Positions 11,885 to 24,590 of a DNA stretch of 64,000 nucleotides are shown here, in pieces; within the stretch, counting starts at the first letter, position 1, and each line of letters begins with the position of its first letter. This DNA comes from Uranotaenia lowii. Its lineage: Eukaryota > Arthropoda > Insecta > Diptera > Culicidae. Where the stretch lies: assembly GCF_029784155.1 (NCBI RefSeq), contig NC_073692.1, positions 157,881,582-157,945,581 on the forward strand. Reading direction: 5' to 3'. The translations under genes and the position numbers were made by a program. The notes under the pieces are model-generated. The model was not told where the DNA came from. It was given only the letters and a program-made list of their open reading frames with translations, and ran no database searches.

Positions 11885-13881
11885 GGCCCGTGCGAAGGAC
11901 CCGTCCATGGGGGGGGGGGGGGGGGTTCAAAATTCAATATTGCTAGAAATAATAACAATACCAAAATAGCATAGTAAATACACACATTTACTTTATATTT
12001 AACTATTCAAAATAAATAAGAATCAAAGGTTCAAATCAGTGTTTTTCCCAGTAAGTTTTTGGAAAGTAATTCAAAATGATATTCCTTATTCTGAACAAGA
12101 AATGTCAATATTTTCTATTTTCCAAATGCCAGAAAACAAATACAAATCAAAATTTAGAATAAAACCAGAATTTGAAGCTTCGGGCAGAAACATTATTGAA
12201 TATACATAAAATCTAACACCACTTTTAAAAACTAATTTAATCCCAATTCTAAAATAAATTTCAGATCAGGACAAGCCATGATTAAAATAGTATTTAATCA
12301 AGATTTGAAATTTGGATTTTCGATAAGGAAAAAAACTATTTAAACTTAAGAGAAAATATTGAAAACACATAGATAGTGATTTAATTTGATGTGATACCAA
12401 TGAAAATATCAGCCAGTGATCAAATAAAGAGGGAATCCAATTTTATATTCTTACATTTATCGAAATAAATGACTAAAAAAGTTCATGTTTTATTGAATTC
12501 ACAATAATAACTTTCTAAATCTCGAATACAACATATTCAATACATCATCTCTGACAAATTACAGGGTTAGAAATAGGTGATTTCTTGAATGATCAAATAC
12601 GAATTTGATAAAAATAAAAAAATAAGGAATTCCAAGAGGTGTTGTAAATATTGAGAACACAAAGCATTAATTTAGTTAGTAATAGCTTATGGAAATTAAC
12701 TCTTAAAGTTACTATTTAGAATCGTTTTTCGAACCTTTCATAAATGATGGTCAGTTCTAAAAAGATTATTTAGCATAATAAAAATGAAGGAAAAGCATAT
12801 TAAACTGCTGAACTAACGAATCTACATAAAAGTTAAAACTGATTCTGAATTTATTTTTTATACTGTTTCAATAAAAAAATAATATTCTGATGATGATGAT
12901 GATGATGACGATGAATTATCTAAAAAGGTTTTTTCGTTACATTTTTATGTTTAGAAAAATAAGTATTTTTTACATTACTGAAGAAAGTTATAAAAAAAAG
13001 GTTTTATTTCATTTAATAAATTTGTTCAAGTCTGCAAAACGATTAGACTTTTGCTTATTAGAATGTTTTAATTCAATTTAGTTAATTCTTACTGAAAAAT
13101 TCCTTAAAATTCTATTATTTTACAGAATTGGCAAAAATTTACCAAAAATATATCATCTCTTTTTCGCAGAAATATAATTTAATTGCGGTCTTGAAGATCG
13201 TTGATATATCTTCAGCTTATTAATTTTTTTTTAATTATTCTTCAAAGTTTTGTCAGAAAAACGCAGAATTTTCTTAAATATTTTTTATCTATTTTCAAAA
13301 GTTTTAGGGCATAAAAATTAATATAAAAAAAATCAGAGCCTTGATTCTTTGCACCCCAGAAAAAGGTGAGTTTAGTTGAAAACCCTTTTGAATTTGGAGT
13401 TGAGTTGGATTTAGAAGAACAAGAAAAACAAAATAAAATTGCGGTAAAAAATATTTCACTTCAGCATTTAATATGTATGGAAATAACTATCATAAAGTAA
13501 TAAATGAAATGGTTAAGATAATTATTTTAACAAATACCAATTTTAAAGATGAGGTAGGGTTTTTGTGTGTCAACATTCAAGTTTCAATATAGAAGGCTTA
13601 TAAAATTGCCGATCGAAATTAACAATTAAACATAATTTTCAGTTCTTGAACGACATGTAGTGTCGTAGAATGAAATGTGTAAGTTTTAGAGTGATATAGA
13701 AATAAATACCGCCGGAGGCGAGCCAATTTTCTGACATGTTTATTCACACTTAATTTTAAACACTTTTTAGTATCAAGTAATTCATTTTTGAAAAGAAAAT
13801 TTTACTTGGGAAAAATCTCCATGGGGGGGGGGGGTTAAACCCCTAAGCCCCCCCCCCCCCGCCCCCCCCGTTCGCACGGCC
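11885..13881. mobile_element. 2-kb element with G-rich inverted ends
   Basis: The left end reads GGCCCGTGCGAAGGACCC and runs into a G tract near 11909-11925. The right end in reverse complement reads GGCCGTGCGAACGGGGGGGG, with further G and C tracts at about 13824-13870 and an inner TTAAACCCCTAAG. The ends are flanked by TTGAACATGACACA (11871-11884) and TTGACATGACACA (13882-13894), a direct repeat of 13-14 bp with one base missing. Both flanks continue a repeat whose relative near 8718-8760 reads through without the insert. The interior is very AT-rich with no transposase or reverse transcriptase visible. The superfamily is unassigned: a duplication this long does not fit hAT, Tc1 or piggyBac. 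Confidence 0.65.
12889..12915 (+). repeat. GAT trinucleotide microsatellite
   Basis: About nine TGA/GAT repeats with one GAC variant, within the AT-rich interior of the 2-kb element. Confidence 0.9.
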
Positions 13882-14288
13882 TTGACATGACACATAGCAT
13901 ACAATTTTTAACAAACTTTGAGCAAATTGGAAACAAAAACATGTTTTTACATAGTGTGATATATATCCAAGGAATTGACAAAACTTTTGAATTTTTGAAA
14001 GAAGTGAACTTAGAAAAAAAAGTTGGATGACTGGAATAATTTCAAATGATTTTCTCCAAATTTAAACGCATACAAGTTTTGACATAATATAAGTTTCATT
14101 GCACTGAAACGAATAAGCTCAAACATTTTCATGTACTTTTCATGAAATTTTGTATTTATAAATTTTTGGCATAAAGAGACGATTTACTTGCATTGAAAGA
14201 CACTTCCAATTTTAAAACGGAAGGGGTCTCGTATGAAACTAAAGTAAAATATATAATGAAACAATTGACTTATCGGGATGATCTAACC

Positions 14289-14695
14289 AAAGATGGCCAG
14301 ATTGCCTGGTTTTATCCGGGTTTTTACCGGGTATATTATACAAAATTTGACAAAAGTCTGGTCCGGCCATGTTGCCCCGATTTCATTGAAAAAAAGCCCG
14401 GATTTTTATCGAATTTAATCACTTTATTTGCCAAAAAACTAAAAAAAAACAGCTTGTGTAGTAAAATGTTGTATCTATGCGTCCAAATTGAAGTTTTTTG
14501 AGCAAGTTTTATAGAAATAATCATGAAATTTTTTTTAAAAGCTTAAAAAACTATTTAAAAACTGCTGATTATTAATGATGAAAAATTTATTATTTGTGTT
14601 CAGTAATTGTTGGGTTTCGACCAAATTTGTCAACAATTTAAATAGCATGGATTTGTCCGGTCCGGATACGTACTGAAACAATTCTGGCAACCTTA
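14289..14695 (+). mobile_element. hAT-like MITE, copy 1 (degraded)
   Basis: About 407 bp of the same family as the elements at 42108, 44481 and 45135. It shares CCAGATTGCC, TATCCGGG, CCGGATACGT and the end ATTCTGGCAACCTTA. The left end is degraded (AAAGATGGCCAGA against family TAAGSTTGCCAGA). The flanking octamers ATCTAACC and ATATAAAC agree at 6 of 8 positions, consistent with an old 8-bp duplication. The open frames through it are not conserved between copies. Confidence 0.75.
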
Positions 14696-14719
14696 ATATA
14701 AACTCAATAGATCACTGGA

Positions 14720-15160
14720 ATTTATGGTTTCACGCTGTTGGTGTCTAGTGAGGTGTTGCATAATTATATTTCAAGCAATACTTCACTAGGCACAAGCAGG
14801 GATGACAATTGAATTGATTGTTTTTCAATTCCATAAGACACATCCCTGTTCAAGAGCTAATGAAATTTCTGCTCATAAGATACGAAATTATGGCCTTCGA
14901 CAAAGATTATTAGCGGAAAATTTCATATGCAAAATTATGAACTGGCACAAAAAGTTTCAGTAGGCTCAGTTTCATAATGAAATGATTTTGATTTTTCATA
15001 ACAAAATTTTCAATTTTCCCATTCAAACCAAAAAATTCATATTTACTCATGTTGACGATACTTCAAAATTCATGGATAAGTTTTGAACCAAAATAAAGCT
15101 TTCAAGACCCTAGAATTTGAGAAATTTAAAAATCACCCCAAATCGACTTTGACTACTGTT
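14720..15160 (+). repeat. Dispersed repeat, relative of the 1.4-kb foldback
   Basis: Matches the right arm of the 1430-2005 foldback and 57240-57640. Shared features are a GTGATGTCAATTGAAT-like start, a TTTCCGCT or AGCGGAAAATTTC motif, TTCAATTTTCCCAT and CATGGATGAGTTTTG. It is a single-arm copy with no coding frame. Confidence 0.65.
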
Positions 15161-16880
15161 TCAAGTTTTAAGTGTATAAGTACAAACATAAACTATTTTT
15201 AGATTGTAATGCCGTTTTGAAACTTTACTCGATGCAAATTCCAGATATTAAAGTTTTTTCTTCAAACTGTTTGGGTCGAATGATAATTGTTACTTTTGGA
15301 AAAAATATACAAAACTTTAAAGCCTTTAAAGGGACTCAAAGGGTGCTTCAATTTTTTCCAGAGCACTTAGATTCCGAACTGCGAGCTTCACACTTACCTT
15401 TAATTGAATTATTTTTAAATTCATAATTTAAAATTATATTTAAGACATTAGAGTAAAAATTCAGACAGCTAAAGGCAATTTATGAATAAAATGGTTTGAG
15501 AGCAGTATTTGCCACTGATTCTATGATATTCAATGAGAAATTAATGACAAATTAAAATTGAAAATTAATTTCAAGTAAGGAAAAAAAATTGAATCGTCAA
15601 TACAAAGTTTGAATTTTAAAGTTTGCAAATCAGAATATATAGACTTTCAACCTACAGATTATTATTTCTTCATCTTCTTGTAACCCTAACATGGTCAAAA
15701 CTTGTATGCATCCTGGAAAATGAAAAATTTGGGTCCTTCATTTTTTTTTAACATAATATCTGTTACACATTTCAATGCATTGCAGATATCACTAAGGCCA
15801 AGCCAACCATGTGCATAATTTTTTTTGGATCAAAATGAAATTCCTCTAGCAAAGGTTTATGTTATCGACCGTTTTTTATGTTTAATGTTTTATTTTTGGC
15901 TATTTTCGGTCTTGGATTTCCAGCAAACAACTTTCTTTTTAAAATGCCTGACGTTTTTGGTGGTTTTCCTCAAGGGTATTCTAGCTTCTAGCTTTGTCTT
16001 AAAATATGCAAAAGAGACTCAAATTTCTTTTTTACATACGTAAAAGAAATCATTATCTGGCCGCAGAGCTGATTTCGAAACACACTTCAAAAGTCTAAGT
16101 AGAGTGAATTTCTTTTTTTTTATCAAAAAGGTTAACTTTTCAGTGAATCAAAGATTAAACTATTGGAATATGAAATTAGCAGGAGAAACTTTTTTCATGC
16201 AGTTTTCAGTTCATTCTTTTTTAAAACCGAGATAAGAGAAAATGACTGGCAAATTTCCTTAGAAAGTACACAATTCACTTTAATTTGATGAACACTAGGG
16301 GTCAAATTGATATTTTACATGCTTTTACTTCAAGGTAATATCGTTGAAAAAAATAATGTCATATTAATTCTATCCTTTGAATTTAATACTCGTTTATTAC
16401 ATCTAATGATCAAAATTGATTGATACAAGGCGTTTTCACTACTTAGGACATCAAAATTAATCATTTAAAACAATAAAAATACGTTTGCCTCTTTAATTTA
16501 AAGTTTCGCCATTTTCACGGTAAAAATTTTTTTAGCGTAAAACTCGAAAAACTACTGTATTTGAGGATGAAAAATAACAGAATTTCTGGCTTTCTTTCAA
16601 TGACGTAGTTTTAAAAGTTTGTGGAGATTTTTTTTTCAACAAGCATACAAAAAAGACATGCGTAAATTTTTTTTCGTAATTCTTTATTCTATTTCTGTTG
16701 TCCACGTGGTATTTACTTTCAATTTTTTTTTCAGACTCCGTGACTTTCAAACTTTCAAAATCTCAAAACTCCCATTCTTTTTCACATGTACTTCATACCC
16801 AAAACACAATCTTTGAAAAAAAAAAAATAGATGCATCTTACTGGATACATTCACCAGGGATAGAAAATATTATTATCCTT
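15161..16880. other. Gene-free AT-rich stretch
   Basis: No gene supported. The sequence near 16055-16115 (TTATCTGG..GCAGAGCT..TTTCGAAA..ACACTT..AAAAGTCTAAGT) resembles 25345-25410, so parts belong to an old dispersed repeat. Confidence 0.35.
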
Positions 16881-18720
16881 TCGAAAATTAGTTCAGTATA
16901 CACTTCTATAGGCTCTGAGAACTTCAATGCATGTTTTTTTCTTAAGAGATCTTTTTTCTTCGCCCATTGTCTGCCAAATTTGATTAAAATTGATAATTAA
17001 CCTTCCAATTAATATTAGAAGTACTAGGTGGTACTAGTTATTGAACAGGTACCAGATATTGAACACTAGTAAAACATAAACCGATTAAAACAATTATTTA
17101 GAGTAGAAAAATTAAACGAAAATCGTGTTCTACAGTTGTAGCATTTTCTACCTCTGTTCAAATTTTGTTGTTGAATTTCGGACTCTCAGAGCCACAATCT
17201 GCGAAACTTAAGTATTAGTTCAAATTTTGACATGATTTTTTGACTGGATGAAGAAAACAGCCCTTTTTTGATTGGGAGAAAAATTGAATGAAAAACAAAT
17301 AAAACTCTATAGTAATATCATGTCTGTTTTTCAATTAGTCTTTTCCAATGATTTCTGGAAGAGTGGCAGCCTTTATTATCTGTATTTTCTTAAAATTTAT
17401 CAAATTAAAGTGTTCAATCATTGGATCACCGAAAACGCCAATGTTTCAATTATTGAACGTTCAATCTTGCAGTACTCGTTTCGTGAAGAAATACATGTAC
17501 CAGTTATTGAACGAACATCGGTTGGTTCTTGGAAATATAAACAAACTGTTTCTAGGCTGCTAGCTCAACCAAAATCGCCCCTGCAAAGCATACTATCCAG
17601 CGAAATACCCCTAAAGATATCGATGTTTTCCAATGTTTACGTGTTCAATAATTGAAACACTGACTGTTCAACATTTGAATCATCGTATTCAATTGTTGAG
17701 ACAAAAACCTTTTTTAATAAAAAGGCTTAAATGAAAGTTTTAAAATATATTTCCGCTAAAAAATCATATCGACTCGAAGCTGTGGAGCAAGCCTAAGCTA
17801 CGCTATCAAAATTTCATCCTAAAAACCTTTCGTAATTTTTTGTGGGTCACAAAATTGCTGAATCCCAAAGATGGTGTTCAATATATAGTGTTCTTACTCT
17901 AACACTTTCAGTTTTTTATACTTTAACAAAAAATCGTAAAATTCTCGGAGCAACTGTCACGCACGTCCCTCTCAAATAGCTTCCTACTTTGATCATCGTG
18001 AAAATATTTTTGCATGGGAAAATTTTCAAAATGTGTTTATAGTGTGAACATTTCTACCTCTGTTTCCCAATACCAGTGAACCTGTTCTTTGAGCAAGTTC
18101 ACCGGTGTTGGAAAAATTGGTGGAAATTTTGACATTTAAAAAATTTTACCATGCAAACATGTTTTCAAAATCTTTGGGCGTTGTATTTTTTTACTGCACT
18201 GTTTCTATTTCAGCCGTATATGAAAAAAATATTGCTATTTTTGCATCACAGCATGCGAAACTACAACACATGTTGTTAATAAACTTGTAGGCCGCAGATC
18301 TTGAAAATCGCAAAATTTTCAAAATGCGCAAAAAGTGACAAAATTTCTACCACTTTTTCCCAACACCAGTGAACTTGCTCTAGAAAATTTAATCCTTTTG
18401 AAAATTTCAAAAATGGTTGTTCATCTGAACTTTTCGTCTTGCTTTTGTGACTGCTTAATTAAGTACACACTTCCGTTAGGCTCAGAAAACTTCAATTCGG
18501 GGTTTTTTTTTGCGAGATCTTTCTTTTCGACCATTGCCTGGCAAATTTGATATAAATTGATAACTAACCTTCCAATGAATATTTTGGAGCTTGATTACAC
18601 TTTTAGATTTTTCCACTTACACAAAAAATTGTAAAATTTTCGGACCAACTGTGACGCACGTCCCTCCCAAATCGCTACTTACGTTGATCACCGAACTATC
18701 TTTCAACCCAAAGGTTGTTG
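16881..18720. repeat. Degenerate duplicated blocks
   Basis: Two long-diverged copies share segments in the same order. AGGCTCTGAGAACTTCAAT near 16910 matches AGGCTCAGAAAACTTCAAT near 18478, both followed by a GAGATCTT..CCATTG and a CTAACCTTCCAAT-like segment. GCAACTGTCACGCACGTCCC near 17951 matches CAACTGTGACGCACGTCCC near 18646. The phrase CCCAAYACCAGTGAACYTG occurs near 18067 and 18360. No coding content; open frames here have many stops in conserved copies. Confidence 0.6.
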
Positions 18721-19925
18721 GTTTGAACTTTGAACTTCTGAAATAAGTTTAAAAAAACGAACTTTCATTTGTTTACTCGTGGAGCTACAAACTTGAATTT
18801 GGTTGAAGGGATTTTTGAAGTTCTATCATATTTTTTGGGAACTTCTGCTTGATTTTTTTTTATTTATCTAAGTCAGAAATTATTTTGATAATTTTCTTTA
18901 TCTCTGTTGTATGATAAAAATTAAATGTAAGTTTTACTTTAAAATCCTCTAAATGTTAAAGTAGCTGAAATATTCAAAACTAATCGATAACTTCCAAAAT
19001 CCCAAATCCTTAGTTTAAGCAAACCAACCGCTTCCAATTCTTTCATTCTTTGTGTGATTATCAAAACAGGTTAACCCAAATTTCATAAATTTTATGACTA
19101 CATAATGTGACTCCCTTACTTATTACATTTAACGATTTTCCTGTTTTCAAATTTCTTTCTATCTCGAAACTGAATCCCGAAATTTATCGAACAAACAACC
19201 ACGCGTCTCCACCATAACGGATTTATCACTTGAAGAAATGTTCACCCGCCAAAGCAGCTGTTGAATGCTCTACTAAGAAAAATGAACCCAACCCCCAACC
19301 CAATCCGATAAGAGCATGGTTGATTGATGAATGGGTCGGTTTTTGTTCTATTTGAAAGTGAATTCATTCTCAATTCCGCTGCTGAGAGAAAATCTTGCGA
19401 AATCTATAAAAGAGTCTCGAATGTTGAGCTTCTTTAGGATTATAAACAGAGAGAATGAACCTCCTCCGGTGCCGATAAATGGTCTTGGTTCTTAGTGAGT
19501 CGGTGCAGAGGGAGAAATTTTACCATGTGAGAAATGTTGAAAGGATCGCTTCGAAACAAACCGATAGGGATGTCTGAATGATATTGGTTTCAAATTTTCC
19601 CTAATGAGGAAAAAGTGAATGATTCAGGTGATTCAAGTAATTAAAAAAATTAAATTGACAATTTTTCAATGGGACTTCAAAAAAAAGTTTTTGGGTTTCC
19701 CCAAACACAAGCAGATTAAGGATAATTATTTCTGATTTATTGGTAGATGAGTTGAAGCTGGCAACCCTGCCAGTGATAAGCACGCGAAGCAAACAAAAAC
19801 AGCTGTTTATCAGAAGTCTTCACAACTCTTTCAAAAAGCAGAGAAAACCTAAACAAAATCCAAGCCGGCTTCAGAAGCCAAAGAGCGAGCGGGGGAAATT
19901 GAACCAGTTAGTGCTCTTCACCAGT
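18721..19925. other. Upstream flank of the candidate promoter
   Basis: Largely non-repetitive. GC content rises gradually from about 19200 toward 19900. No coding exon is recognised. Confidence 0.35.
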
Positions 19926-20900
19926 CAGTCAGTCAGTCTCGAAGGGATGGGTCTCTTGGCTCCCCGAACCGGGACCGGCCATCAGTCTGATTCATTCGGC
20001 TCTCGGAAACGGTTCGGTTCGGTTCCGTCTTGCTCTCGTTCGAATTTCGGCGCGCGGGTTCTTGCTCGAGTCGTGACGATTTTCACAGCAGCCCCGGCGT
20101 GTGTGAATTGGCTTTGATGTTGTGACACAATCGGACACACGCTTTCAAAGTCGAGTCTTGTCGTCGAGTGACCGACAGACAGATTCTTTACGAAACGGTG
20201 GATTCGGGAAGTAAGGGGTTTTTTGATTCTTCCACACTTTCGCGAAAGTGCTCGTGACGTTCGATGAGTGACGTTCGGTTTTGGAGAGAAGTTTGAAAAT
20301 TCAATTTAGTACAAAAAAAAAGTTCATTTCAATAACACACAATTCCTCGACACGGGTGCTGTCCAGATGATAGAAATAGAATGAAAAATCAGTGATAGCA
20401 GAAGTAATAACAACGACAAAGCAGAGAGAAGAGCGCAAAAAAAAATATAGAAAGCCGCAACAATGTGAATACAAAAAGCAGTGATTTGTGAGAGTGATAC
20501 TCGTTTTTTATAAGCGGGTGAAAAGTAATTTGCCGGCTAGCCCCAAAGTGGAATGAATGCTCTGGTATGATATCTATTTGGATGGGTCAAATGTTAGTGG
20601 AATATGGAAAAAAAAGTTTGCAAAAATTTCTTCTGAAAGGAGAAATTTTTGAAAAACGTTTCTAGTGCACGTGTCCTTATTCTGAAAATTTTAACCGCAA
20701 ATGCAGTGTTGTACCTGTCTTTTACAATGGCGACAACTACTCTAACAACGAAAAGCGACGATGAATGGCGCAAAAGCGCGTGATCCGTGTTTTTTTTTTG
20801 TTTGGTGGATTCTAAGTGACTTGTGGGAGAAATTAAGTGAAATTCTTTTGTTGAATGTGGTAACAGCTGCCGGGGGGGATGACGAGTGATGCTAAAGCTA
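19926..20900 (+). promoter_or_regulatory. Candidate host promoter and 5' UTR exon
   Basis: The most GC-rich non-repeat stretch in the window starts here. Overlapping insect initiator motifs TCAGTC occur at 19925-19938 and there is no clear TATA box. Downstream lies a long stop-rich leader typical in style of insect 5' UTRs, with many GTGA and GACAAAG-like pieces (about 20130-20540). Possible splice donors are GAA|GTAAGG near 20210, AAA|GTAATT near 20525 and GTG|GTAACA near 20858. I see no coding start followed by a long frame, so coding exons would lie outside the window or far away. Promoter identity is inference. Direction + is suggested by the order of initiator, leader and donors. Confidence 0.4.
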
Positions 20901-22234
20901 AGTTGAATGGGAACAAAAAAAAAGGTTCTATGAATGTTTGTTGCTGAAGTACAACCACCTATACACGGGCCACGCCGCGCCGTTCGAGTGGGTTGTTTTC
21001 CGAGCCGTTTTTAATCTCGTTTAATTGAATGAAAAGCGGCAAGCGTGGAGAGAATAATAAGGCCGGCGGATATTTTTGTAGATCTTCTATCAATGATAAA
21101 AATATGAACAGGATGAGATCAAACCTCAAGTTCATAATATTCATGACTATATTGCCTATTGATTTTTTAAATCTTTGTAAAACATCATGAAATGTAAACT
21201 TCGTACCTTCTGGAAATCTGTATAATAATTGGGCTTATTGGTCTCCATGGTTTGGTTCAATAAAACAAAGTAATTGTTTTGAAATCATCAGTGGTTCATT
21301 CATTACAGGAATGGTTCTAGGAATAGAACAGAATAACGCCGGTAATGAGTTGTTGGATACAGTAAACTGAGGGAAATTTGATATTTTTTTTATTAATTTT
21401 TTTTAATATTTTGGAAAGAGTTGCTTTCTCGTAGCACCTAATTTATTTTAAAACACTACTGAGGAAAGGAGTATAAAGCGTGATCATTGATTGCAGAATA
21501 TTTAAACGAAATAAATCAGTGCCTAGATACTTTGATCAGCAAGGTTTGATCGTATCCGAACATCTTTAATCTGCTGTTTTTGTGTCATTCAGCAAATCAC
21601 GCATAAAAACAACAATTCCGGTATTTTTTGTTCAGACAATACTGATTTTTGCAATTTTTCAGCTTCATAAAAAATTAATTTTAACTTCATACAATTGCCT
21701 AGGCCACTATTCTAATTTTCTTTTTTTTCTTCAAACTTTACATTTTAATTTGTTCTATACTTTTTGAAAATTTCATTATTTTTTAAATTGCAAAAAATTA
21801 TAAAAAATAACACTTAAACTTTGCATACATAAATGAAAAAAGTTGAAATATTACATAAAAACAACCCTTTGCTTTTAAATGCTTTGATGTTATCAGGAGA
21901 TACAGTTATCTGCAAAAATAAAAATCCACTCATTGTTATTTAATCTTAAAATGACAATACATTTCCAATATTCACCAAATTTACGATCGATTTAATCACG
22001 CTTTTTTTTACAATTCATTCAGAATCCATTTCCAGGACCTTCATATTCAATCAAAGCAGTAGATCGTCTTTAGCCATGGTATTTTTCATGGTTTATGTAA
22101 TGGTATAAGCATTCAATAATTTTATAATGTCGATGAACTGCTTATTTTAGCTGTACAGTGTGTAAAATCGTCCTTTGGATTTTCAAAACGTTTATAATAA
22201 TCGAAATAAGTATTAGCAACTCTAAAATAGTATG
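20901..22234. other. Gene-free stretch
   Basis: AT-rich sequence with no gene or clear repeat, apart from a short GC-richer piece near 20960-21070. Confidence 0.35.
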
Positions 22235-23355
22235 GGAAAGTGGGGTAACGTGGGCTATAAGGAAACGTGGACCGCTCTAAATATCTAAGCTGTATGTTGA
22301 GATATAAATCTCAATCCAACTGTCATCTTCATAAGCATACATTTCTATATGTTGGTGACTCATGTATGCATCATTTGCTTCTTTTATGTAAGAAGCTAAA
22401 AAAACTAACTTATATAATTAAACAAACACCCAAAAATTGCATCAGTGGGAAACCTATAGCACCCAACAACATTGAAAAGGAATTTTTCATGAATAACCAA
22501 TAAGTTTTCATAATGTGGCCAAGCATCGGTGTAAAATTTGAGAAGATTTAGCTGATTCCTGAGTTAGCGCAAGCGAGTTGTATGACAGAAGATATTCTTA
22601 ATCGTAAAATCATCCAGAAAATTTAAATAAGCTTGAAAAGAAGTTGGTCTTTCATTTTTGGTTTTGACCATTCTTAAGGTTCATTTTTTGCTAACAGGAC
22701 AAGCAGATAAGTATTTAATGAAAAAAGTTATAATTATTTTTAAAAAAAAAATTAATTCGTTGGAAAGCATTGAAAAATGGCAGACTTTGCTTGCAAGAGT
22801 TTTTAAAAATTTCATGAAATATCCAAATCAAATTAACCTACGGTAACACAGCTTTCAAATAAGCAGTAAAAAGGGAAAAATTTAAAAAAATATTATGAAA
22901 ACAAAAATGTGAATTACGTCTATCTTTCCATATCTTTTCTTGAGTACAAGTTAGGTTTGTGCTTTGCTCACATAAATTGTACTGCAAGAATTAAGGAATA
23001 TTTTTCAACCAAAGTTATATTTTTTGGAACTTTCTATACATCTCTGAGGATTTTCGAATGAAACATTTTTTCCCCATACAAAATTTAAACTTGTTGCGCT
23101 GATTCAGGACTGGATGGATCGCTTCCAAATTTTTTTTTCCTTTATTTATTTCGGTTTGCAGCTAAGAAGTTTTTACAACTGTTGAAGCCACCACACTGGT
23201 GAGTTATTTTAGTGCAAGTATCTAAAATTTTTTTTTATATAATTCAAAATAATACTTCAATTTAATCTATCTATTTTGTGCTACAACTAGGAATATTTAC
23301 TGTTTCAGAATGTATCTAAATTTGTTTCAAACAAACCAGAGAATATTTCAAGTAA

Positions 23356-24294
23356 TTAATTGTGTTCCGGTAAATCATGTACGTCACTTATTTTCAATGC
23401 TCTTGAATTTTCATCACTTTTTATAAAAACGTTACCGTTTGCAAACCAAACAAACTTGTAATTATTGTCATTCCTGAATTTCCTTGCAATACTTAGTAGA
23501 CGTTGATTTAAGTTCGTTAATCGATGATTGAAATAGATTTGTTGATTGACGTTCAGACCAATATTGTTACAGTTCAGCGGTTTTTGCCGACCCATTCTCA
23601 TAAGCTTATCCTTCAGCGCAACGTTCATAAATCGGACCAAAATCGGTGGCACACCCTTGGCGTTCGATGACGTGAGGCGTACGATACCAAGAACTTCTTG
23701 TGAACCGCAAGATATCCCCAGCACACTCATGATGTTGTCGAACAAGCTGTCCAGATTCTCGTTCTCTAGCTGCACCACATTACAAATTAACAAGTGACTC
23801 TCGATGGAAGATTGCTTAAGTTGGTTCACTTCACAATTCAATTCTTCAATATTTTGTTGAGCTTGCGCTTGATTATTTTTCAGCTCAGTAATTTCCAAGT
23901 TCATTGAAGAAATAGTCGATTTTTGGACATCAAGTGAAATTTTGACATCCTCGAATTCATTTGAAATGAATTGCTGAGAAGCTTTTACTTCTTCAACTTC
24001 ATGGTGTAGTTTTTCGATAGACTTGTTGATATTCTCCGCGATGCTATCAATTCGTACGTTAGTCGATTCACTGGCTTTCATAATGTCCTCTTTTATCATT
24101 CTATGTAGTTCTAAAAGAGTTATCTCTGCACCACCTTGATCGCTACCCAAGTCATGACGATCATCATTGTTTGTCTCACCAGCTGTTACCTCGATCCGTT
24201 GTTTTTTTAGACGAGTTTCTTCTTGTTTGTCCGGCGATACAACATCGTCAGTGGAATTGTTCATTTGTAGCTTATTTTTGTTGCGTCGCGCCAT
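23356..24294 (-). CDS. Retroelement ORF1 protein (coiled coil, FP-like C-terminus)
   Basis: A 312-residue frame from the first in-frame ATG at 24294, which has a good context (G at -3, G at +4). The frame stays open upstream, but without an ATG, so the longer reading is unlikely. Residues 1-40 are basic and charged (ARRNKNK, RLKKQR). Residues about 65-165 form a heptad-rich coiled coil (IKEDIMKAS to VNQLKQSS). Residues 166-235 look RRM-like (LLICNV, ILVRFMN). Residues 250-310 carry the FP/ORF1-type C-terminal pattern: IYFNHRLT, RLLSIARKF, YKFVWFANGNVFIK and DVHDLPE. ORF1 proteins of this kind trimerise and bind element RNA as chaperones. There are no stops or frameshifts, which argues for recent activity. 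No ORF2 follows within the element. Confidence 0.85.
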   Translation of the reverse strand: MARRNKNKLQMNNSTDDVVSPDKQEETRLKKQRIEVTAGETNNDDRHDLGSDQGGAEITLLELHRMIKEDIMKASESTNVRIDSIAENINKSIEKLHHEVEEVKASQQFISNEFEDVKISLDVQKSTISSMNLEITELKNNQAQAQQNIEELNCEVNQLKQSSIESHLLICNVVQLENENLDSLFDNIMSVLGISCGSQEVLGIVRLTSSNAKGVPPILVRFMNVALKDKLMRMGRQKPLNCNNIGLNVNQQIYFNHRLTNLNQRLLSIARKFRNDNNYKFVWFANGNVFIKSDENSRALKISDVHDLPEHN

Positions 24295-24537
24295 ACCGTC
24301 ACAACAAAATTGATTCCAGCGGACACCAAAAAGAAGACCAAGAACAACAAGAGTATTGTCCGATATTCCGTTCCAGAAAAGCCTTGGCAGTAAGCTGTTC
24401 ACAGGTTCCACTGAGTGTTCTTCAGATTCTAGGGATGAAACAAAGAGTGATCTGGATCCTTGCACAATTTCGTGCCCCGTTGGTGAAGTGAAACACCTGA
24501 TTTGTGAAGACGAAAGCAGCACGTTAAAACCGGTATT

Positions 24538-24590
24538 GATACTTGCACCACAGACAATGGGGAATTCCTATTGTTTGTGGTGCAAGTATC
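24538..24590. repeat. 53-bp palindrome at the 5' end of the retroelement
   Basis: Two 15-bp arms, GATACTTGCACCACA and TGTGGTGCAAGTATC, pair exactly, and the inner part around GGAATTCC pairs with few mismatches. It lies 2 bp from the inferred 5' end of the ORF1-only element, so its RNA would start with a strong hairpin. Confidence 0.9.

Noticed and set aside
13820..13870. G/C homopolymers as pure assembly error
   Set aside because: Tract lengths may be inaccurate, but the same tract sits beside the matching inverted end at 11909, so it is part of the element.
23356..24522. 388-codon version of the ORF1 protein
   Set aside because: The upstream extension begins at GTG and contains no ATG before 24294; the 312-residue start has a better context.
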